Source: a virus
Strand: one strand, 5' to 3'
Virus record (IMG/VR): IMGVR_UViG_3300046740_000403
Location: 1-33,930 of that record
Length of the DNA: 33,930 nt
A program made the position numbers and the translations under genes. Numbering within the stretch: position 1 is the first letter of the stretch; every line of letters starts with the position of its first letter. Shown piece by piece: positions 30,024 through 33,930 of this stretch. The notes beneath the pieces were generated by a model. It was given only the letters and a program-made list of their open reading frames with translations, was not told the DNA's origin and did not search any database.

Positions 30024-30200
30024 CTAGCCCCGGCGCTTCGGTTTCTTCGAGGCTCTTGGCGGCTTCTTCGGTTCTTCCGGGAGGTCGATCCAGTGGAACG
30101 GCTCGCCCGGTCCCGTGAACTTCTCGGCGAGAAGGCCCGAGGTCGTCACGACGTAGATTTTCCCGTCGATGGGGGCTACCTGGCGGATGCGGACCTTCAC
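30024..30200 (-). CDS. small basic protein
   Basis: GTG 30200 overlaps the exonuclease stop as GTGA and gives 58 residues: VKVRIRQVAPIDGKIYVVTT, SGLLAEKF and a Lys/Pro-rich end (EEPKKPPRASKKPKRRG). The first half is beta-like, the tail strongly basic. It may bind nucleic acid or the exonuclease, but no family is recognised. Confidence 0.58.
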   Translation of the reverse strand: MKVRIRQVAPIDGKIYVVTTSGLLAEKFTGPGEPFHWIDLPEEPKKPPRASKKPKRRG

Positions 30201-30874
30201 GCCGCCACCGCGCAATTCTTCCGTTCCCAACAGGCCCCGCAGTGCGGGCCGGGGTGCGGCTGATCGTCCAGTGCTGCGGCCGTCTCGATCGCCTCAGCCA
30301 TGATTGACGCCCCGGGGGAGCGTAGATCCACCTCCTCACCCATATCCCACCGCCCTTCCCTGGCGTAGTAGATTCCCGGCTGGTAGGCGCGGGCCTTCCA
30401 TTTCTGAGCCAGGGCAACCCCGGCGGCATTCACCTGGAGGTTGTCCCAGGCCGGGGGCGCCAGCGTCCGCCCGGTCTTCCAATCGACCGAGACCAACACG
30501 TCGCCGACCATCCAACAGGCGTCAGCCCGGCCAGCGGTGATCAGCGGCTCACCGTCGAGGGATACGTAGACGTGCGACCCTTCGGGCTTCTCCTCGACGG
30601 GCGAGAACATCCCCCACTTATTCAGCCCCCACGCGACTTCGAGCTCGACCCCGTCGGGCCACGTCCACCCGTTCTCGATCATGATGTCGAGCCATCCGAT
30701 GACGTCCCCGTCGACCTGCGGTGGGATGCGCCCGGTGTCGTGCCACTCCTTGAGCGCGGCATGAAAGGCTGTCCCCTTCGCCGCCGCCTTGTCTCGCGTC
30801 GGGCGGGGGTTGAGGTTGGACAGCAACCGATGATGCGCGCAGAAGCGGGAGAGCTGGGAGGCGGTCCACATCAT
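30197..30874 (-). CDS. PD-(D/E)XK exonuclease, Cas4/RecB-like with probable Fe-S site
   Basis: The 225-residue product has the motif order of Cas4/RecB-type nucleases: His38 (GTAFHAAL), Asp118 (AGRADACW) and Asp131-x-Lys133 (SVDWKTG). Cys12 plus Cys212, Cys215 and Cys221 (CGACWERKNC) have the spacing of a 4Fe-4S cluster. It would resect DNA ends 5' to 3' or process ends for annealing. It is coupled to the ERF annealing gene, giving a two-component recombination module. The family is clear in type, not in subgroup. Confidence 0.75.
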   Translation of the reverse strand: MMWTASQLSRFCAHHRLLSNLNPRPTRDKAAAKGTAFHAALKEWHDTGRIPPQVDGDVIGWLDIMIENGWTWPDGVELEVAWGLNKWGMFSPVEEKPEGSHVYVSLDGEPLITAGRADACWMVGDVLVSVDWKTGRTLAPPAWDNLQVNAAGVALAQKWKARAYQPGIYYAREGRWDMGEEVDLRSPGASIMAEAIETAAALDDQPHPGPHCGACWERKNCAVAA

Positions 30875-31530
30875 GCCGCCGCCAGGAGCTTAATCGCTTT
30901 CTCAGCCTCGAACTTCGTCAGCCTCTCGGGGTTGTCGGTGCCGAAGTATTCCTTGAGCCACTTCTTGGCCTCCGTCCCCTTCGGGTACTTCGCCAGCGCA
31001 GCCGATCGGAGGCTGTGAAGCGTGACCTCGTCGATGGCCTCACCAGGGTCCGCCGGATCGGCGGGTTTGTTCGCCGGCTTCCCCCAACTCGACCCCGGGG
31101 GTTTCGCGTCCCGGCTTCGGCCTTCCGCCTTCTCCCCGTCGTCGTCCTCGGTGGCCACGCCCGTCATGCCGGCAAGCGAGTACCGACGGAGGTAGGTCCA
31201 GACCGATCCGATCGCCTGGGGCCCGTTATCCTTCGGCTGAGCCAGCGCCGTGCACGCCATCCACTGCCCCGACGAGTGAGCGAGCATCGTTCGCACGCCG
31301 CACCTTCCCTCGCGGTTCACGGTCCCCTGAATCACGGCGATCCCGTTCTTCGTCAGCGGGGCGCGGCATGCCTCGGTGACCTCGGCCAGGTCGGCATACT
31401 TGCTTTTGAAGAAGGGATTATCAGCCGACTTCTTGGCGTTCTTCACTTCGGCCTGGGCCTTCGCCAGCGCCCCGGCGATCTCGTTGATCTGCTCGCTCTG
31501 TTCCCACTCGGTCGTGACTACATCGCTCAT
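30871..31530 (-). CDS. erf: ERF-family single-strand annealing protein
   Basis: ATG 31530 overlaps the upstream stop as ATGA and gives 219 residues. The core NPFFKSKYADLAEVTEACRA with LTKNGIAVIQGTV and the later SVWTYLRRYSLAGMTGVATE is the hallmark of ERF recombinases. A Pro/Lys-rich linker and small C-terminal helical domain follow (KYPKGTEAKKWLKEYFGT). ERF anneals complementary strands and aids genome circularisation and recombination. A longer upstream frame has no ribosome site. Confidence 0.85.
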   Translation of the reverse strand: MSDVVTTEWEQSEQINEIAGALAKAQAEVKNAKKSADNPFFKSKYADLAEVTEACRAPLTKNGIAVIQGTVNREGRCGVRTMLAHSSGQWMACTALAQPKDNGPQAIGSVWTYLRRYSLAGMTGVATEDDDGEKAEGRSRDAKPPGSSWGKPANKPADPADPGEAIDEVTLHSLRSAALAKYPKGTEAKKWLKEYFGTDNPERLTKFEAEKAIKLLAAA

Positions 31531-31823
31531 GTGATGACCCTCCGCATGATGTCGAACTCCAATAGGATGAATTGCGCGAGTTGCCTCGCCTGGTCCTCGG
31601 GCTCCCGCGGCGTTCCCAAGATTCGGGTGAATCCCTCGACGAGCTGCTCCCCTAGGGGACGGGGGAGGGCCGCCGAGTCCGTGTCTCCCCTGAAGAACAC
31701 GGTGTCGCCCTGGCGTAGCCTGTCCGGGGGCAGGCACTCCATGCAGATGCCGGTCCCCGCGAGACGGGAGGCCAGCGGATGGGAGCAAGAGGCTTCGAGG
31801 CGGGGAAACGATACGTCAGCCAC
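31527..31823 (-). CDS. small early protein
   Basis: GTG 31823 gives 98 residues: MADVSFPRLEASCSHPLASR and a helical end (EDQARQLAQFILLEFDIMRR, first residue Met by translation rule). Two Cys pairs or singles (CMEC, SCSH) could bind metal. It overlaps the upstream zinc gene by 8 bases and is coupled to erf. The function is unknown. Confidence 0.55.
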   Translation of the reverse strand: MADVSFPRLEASCSHPLASRLAGTGICMECLPPDRLRQGDTVFFRGDTDSAALPRPLGEQLVEGFTRILGTPREPEDQARQLAQFILLEFDIMRRVIT

Positions 31824-32043
31824 GGGGAGCCTCCGCGGTCATCCTGGCGTTGCAGGCGGGGCACACCGTGCAGCGCGGGACCCCTCGCTTGAGCGCGACT
31901 CCCGGGGAGCCATGTAGCGGACAGGGGAACGCGTATTGCGTGAGGTCCGTTCGCGTGTTGCGCTTGATCCTCTCGCCGCAATGAGCGCATCGTCCGTTCC
32001 GCTCTGCGGGCAGGGGCAGGGCAAGGCCCATTTCATTTTCCAT
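31816..32043 (-). CDS. zinc-finger small protein
   Basis: ATG 32043 (MENEMGLALPLPAERNGRCA) has GGAGGATACAG upstream. The 75 residues hold CAHC, then CPLH, then CTVCPAC, enough for two zinc sites. Basic residues between them (GERIKRNTRTD) suggest nucleic-acid binding. It overlaps the upstream gene by 11 bases. The family is not recognised. Confidence 0.62.
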   Translation of the reverse strand: MENEMGLALPLPAERNGRCAHCGERIKRNTRTDLTQYAFPCPLHGSPGVALKRGVPRCTVCPACNARMTAEAPRG

Positions 32044-32233
32044 CTGTATCCTCCAGAGGCACAACCTCGACCCTCAGGCCGAGAAGGGTTCCAAGATTCT
32101 GAGCTTCGAGAGCGTGAGGGGCGCAGAAGTCCCACACGCGGGTGATGTCTGGCGCGCGAACGCGGGACGTGGCCTCGGCGTCGCAGCCTTCTCGCGTGCA
32201 GCGCTTACCCACGGGGAATGACCTCGGTGACAT
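32033..32233 (-). CDS. small Cys/His protein
   Basis: ATG 32233 follows GGGGAG by a normal distance and gives 66 residues: MSPRSFPVGKRCTREGCDAE, ATSRVRAPDITRVWDFCAPH. The CxxxxC and CAPH groups could hold one zinc. The end is hydrophobic and acidic (LLGLRVEVVPLEDTDGK). It overlaps the upstream gene by 29 bases; GTG 32212 is an alternative start with less overlap. Confidence 0.52.
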   Translation of the reverse strand: MSPRSFPVGKRCTREGCDAEATSRVRAPDITRVWDFCAPHALEAQNLGTLLGLRVEVVPLEDTDGK

Positions 32234-32414
32234 CGCGCTCCCCGCTCCCGTTGCACGTGGGGCACGTCGTGTACTCGAGCCCCTTCCCGGCATGACCGCC
32301 GAAGCCGTCACAGTCGGGGCAGGCATTCGGATCGGCCGCGTCGTCAAGGGCCTGCTCGTGCTCATCCGTCGACAAGTCCAGATACGAAAGGGAGCCGTAG
32401 TCACGTCCGCTCAT
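32205..32414 (-). CDS. DnaJ-type zinc-finger small protein
   Basis: The 69-residue product starts MSGRDYGSLSYLDLSTDEHE and has two CxxCxGxG units: CPDCDGFGG and CPTCNGSG. These are the repeated units of the DnaJ cysteine-rich domain, here without a J domain. It is the first gene after the operator-containing promoter, so it should be among the first expressed. A GAGG sequence lies upstream of ATG 32414. A chaperone-like or RNA/DNA-binding role is open. Confidence 0.68.
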   Translation of the reverse strand: MSGRDYGSLSYLDLSTDEHEQALDDAADPNACPDCDGFGGHAGKGLEYTTCPTCNGSGERDVTEVIPRG

Positions 32415-32432
32415 CTCGTCACCTCGTTGAAC

Positions 32433-32461
32433 AATCTAGTTGAACGTTCAACGGCTGTCCA
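32433..32461 (-). promoter_or_regulatory. early leftward promoter with operator in spacer
   Basis: On the minus strand TGGACA (-35, one mismatch to TTGACA) and TAGATT (-10, two mismatches to TATAAT) are separated by exactly 17 bases. The perfect palindrome TTGAACGTTCAA (32440-32451) lies inside that spacer. A half-site TTGAAC (32427-32432) sits just downstream, and GTTCAA (32482-32487) upstream. A repressor bound here would block RNA polymerase. The first gene starts at 32414. Confidence 0.7.
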
Positions 32462-32491
32462 CAAGTATTTTCACCTGGGGCGTTCAAGGGT

Positions 32492-32983
32492 CTATTCCTC
32501 GACGAAGCCGCCCGGCCAGTGGGCGCGGTCGGCGGGCCAGTCGATGAGGGTGGCGATCTTGTTCGCGAAGCTACGCCGAATCGGCGTGTCCCGCCGGCAC
32601 ATGCTCAAGAGGGCCTGTGACATCCCGACCTTGTCGGCCATCTCGTTTTGCGAGATCTTCTTGGCCTTGAGGGCGCGCCGCCAGGGCGTTTGTCTGCGCC
32701 CACCCGAGATCGCAAGTCGCTGGTGATCTTCCATGTCTCGACTGTTCAAGGTAGACGACGTTGAACGTTTATGCAAGACTCTCGGCGGATGAATCACCTT
32801 CGGCCAAGCAGCGGCGCCCAGCTCGGGGAACGTGGGCTCAAGGGCGGTCACCCACTCGGCGGGGATGCCGTTGGCGTGGAAGGCGGCCAGCATCTCGTCG
32901 GTGAGCCCGACCTCATCCTGGAACGCGGCGCGGAGCTTCTTCTCGATGGCGGCTTTGATCTCGTCGAGGGTGAGCGGCTTCAT
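32492..32983 (-). CDS. XRE-type HTH regulator; possibly two products in one frame
   Basis: One open frame spans 163 codons from ATG 32983. The C-terminal part from internal ATG 32734 (MEDHQRLAISGGRRQTPWRR) is an 80-residue Cro/CI-like domain. Its helix-turn-helix is ISQNEMADKVGMSQALLSMC. The N-terminal part (MKPLTLDEIKAAIEKKLRAA) uses typical G+C-rich codons and looks like another protein. The joint between them (about 32735-32785) has poor coding character and contains operator-like sites. The short form, from an internal promoter, is the likely repressor or Cro. The long form may be a real fusion or a lost stop. Confidence 0.6.
   Translation of the reverse strand: MKPLTLDEIKAAIEKKLRAAFQDEVGLTDEMLAAFHANGIPAEWVTALEPTFPELGAAAWPKVIHPPRVLHKRSTSSTLNSRDMEDHQRLAISGGRRQTPWRRALKAKKISQNEMADKVGMSQALLSMCRRDTPIRRSFANKIATLIDWPADRAHWPGGFVEE
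32744..32772. promoter_or_regulatory. operator-like sites at regulator start
   Basis: GTTCAA (32744-32749) and TTGAACGTTTAT (32761-32772, two mismatches to the palindrome TTGAACGTTCAA) lie just upstream of ATG 32734. On the minus strand TTGCAT, 17 bases, TACCTT could be a weak promoter overlapping them. Binding here would allow autoregulation of the HTH gene, or control of rightward transcription. Confidence 0.55.
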
Positions 32984-33000
32984 TGGGCGGGAACCCTAAC

Positions 33001-33327
33001 ATGAGCCGTTGCCCGTCGATGTCTCCCGTGGGCTCGCCGAACCGCGGCCAGACGCGAGCCCCGTGGAAAGAGATGATCGAGCGTCGGTCCCTGCCCTGCT
33101 ACCATGAGGCTGGTCACGCTGGTCCCCATGAAGCTGAGGACCGCATCGCCGAGTGGGAAGATGCCGCGACGTATCCGTCTCTCGTGCTCCGGGAGCGCGC
33201 CCTCCATGGGACAGCAGCGAGAAAGCTGAGGCTGTGGGGGTCGAGCAAGCTGACAGCGCGTGACGTGCTGGCAGCGGTGTTGGAGTGGGAGGGGGTAGCG
33301 AGTAAACTGGAGGAGGCTGGAAAATGA
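33001..33327 (+). CDS. rightward early protein
   Basis: ATG 33001 begins 17 bases from the divergent ATG 32983. The 108-residue product has an N-terminal half with PCYHEAGHAGPHEAEDRIAE, which could bind metal through Cys and His, and a helical C-terminus (LTARDVLAAVLEWEGVASKL). The next gene overlaps its stop as ATGA. That coupling supports this frame over the antisense one. The family is unknown. Confidence 0.58.
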   Translation: MSRCPSMSPVGSPNRGQTRAPWKEMIERRSLPCYHEAGHAGPHEAEDRIAEWEDAATYPSLVLRERALHGTAARKLRLWGSSKLTARDVLAAVLEWEGVASKLEEAGK

Positions 33328-33930
33328 GGGACAAAGAGATAGGGGCCTTGCCCACCACGCCGAGGACGGCTTCCCCACAGAGCAGAGTGGGAGAGCGGTG
33401 GTCATGGGTGTCGCCGTACCTCAAGCATCATTGGGCCAAGGACTTCACCGTCGGCGGGCTGCACTTCGAGGACGGAGAGCCGGCGGGCTGGGACGTCGAG
33501 GGACACCCCGGGGAATGGTTTCGCTTCTCATCGTTTACCGACGGCACGCTCGAACCGGTCGGCCCCTCTACGGCGCCTATAGCGCCTCCCGTGAGACCGG
33601 AGCGGATTGAGGTTGGGCAGATGTGGCGACTAGACGGCTTGGAAAAGGTCCCGCACGCTATTGTTCGACTCGACGCTGAAAATGAATTCGCGTGGTTCGA
33701 TGACGGTGGATCTGGCGTGATGGGAAACATGTTGCGCGGCGGTGACTGGAAATTTCACGGCTGGGCCGACGGCTACGGTCCCCGCGCTCCAGTCCCTTCT
33801 CCGGGGGTAGCGCCGGGAGATTTGGCATTTGGCCCCGGTTCGCGCGATGACTCGGCGATGCCGAACAAGTGCGAGTGGAATATCCACAACGGGATGCGTC
33901 CGTGTGGCGCGTCCGATTGCATTCATCTGG
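33324..33930 (+). CDS. partial CDS, beta-rich protein running off the edge
   Basis: From ATG 33324, preceded by GGAGGAGG, the frame stays open for 202 codons to the window edge. The N-terminal part has short linkers, then an aromatic and Asp-rich segment (GWDVEGHPGEWFRFSSFTDG), then another (VGQMWRLDGLEKVPHAIVRL) and (WFDDGGSGVMGNMLRGGDWK). The visible end has Cys and His (NKCEWN, RPCGASDCIHL), suggesting a zinc site. The family is not recognised; the C-terminus is missing. Confidence 0.6.
   Translation, partial: MRDKEIGALPTTPRTASPQSRVGERWSWVSPYLKHHWAKDFTVGGLHFEDGEPAGWDVEGHPGEWFRFSSFTDGTLEPVGPSTAPIAPPVRPERIEVGQMWRLDGLEKVPHAIVRLDAENEFAWFDDGGSGVMGNMLRGGDWKFHGWADGYGPRAPVPSPGVAPGDLAFGPGSRDDSAMPNKCEWNIHNGMRPCGASDCIHL

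Noticed and set aside
32771-33004. A 77-codon plus-strand frame opposite the regulator N-terminal part
   Set aside because: Antisense shadow with Gly/Leu/Glu-rich text; the minus frame has better codon pattern.
33428-33926. Minus-strand frames opposite the partial right-end gene
   Set aside because: The plus frame from 33324 has a strong ribosome-binding site, a coupled ATGA junction and 202 open codons.
1-33930. tRNA genes, rRNA, CRISPR arrays, insertion sequences
   Set aside because: I found no cloverleaf-type sequence, no regularly spaced repeat and spacer series, and no transposase-like frame.

Overview
The window is part of a G+C-rich, tailed, podovirus-like temperate phage or prophage. 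It carries a complete DNA-packaging and virion assembly set: terminase, portal, scaffold, major capsid protein, gp11-like adaptor, gp12-like nozzle and probable internal (ejection) proteins. It also has a tyrosine integrase, an ERF annealing protein with a Cas4-like exonuclease, and an early control region with palindromic operators. No tail tape measure, tail tube or sheath gene is visible. No tRNA, CRISPR array or insertion sequence was seen. The host cannot be named. A lipobox protein and Shine-Dalgarno starts fit a high-G+C, probably Gram-negative bacterium, but this is weak inference.

Layout, read leftwards from the right end (most genes are on the minus strand): 33.0-33.9 kb holds two plus-strand genes, the second cut by the window edge. 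32.4-33.0 kb is the control region, with an XRE-type regulator and copies of TTGAACGTTCAA; one copy fills the spacer of a good sigma70-like promoter. 30.0-32.4 kb is an early operon of zinc-binding small proteins, then ERF protein and Cas4-like nuclease. 28.4-30.0 kb holds the integrase and a gene-free stretch with repeats that may include the attachment site. 21.5-28.4 kb is a tightly coupled array of about twenty small genes, many with Cys pairs, plus two replication-initiation type proteins and a ribbon-helix-helix protein. 18.8-21.5 kb is the terminase block. 7.0-18.7 kb is the head and tail block. 6.7 kb encodes a lipoprotein. 2.6-6.7 kb is a plus-strand island of three probable internal virion proteins. 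0-2.6 kb (minus) holds tail-fibre-like proteins, an SGNH hydrolase and a small two-helix membrane protein that could be a holin.

The most unusual signal is a 22-bp motif, GATCGNCGTGAC then three variable bases then GGCATGG, present seven times. Each copy has its ATG or GTG serving as the start codon of a late-region gene, on whichever strand that gene lies. These genes lack a Shine-Dalgarno sequence, whereas many other genes have one. Two copies are divergent and share one GATC. Two others are identical and lie in inverted orientation at the ends of a 5.4-kb segment. The motif could be a phage-specific late promoter giving leaderless mRNA, a translation-start element, or a boundary repeat that drives gene exchange. 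Early genes show a comparable but different pattern of repeated leaders and shared C-terminal ends at gene boundaries.
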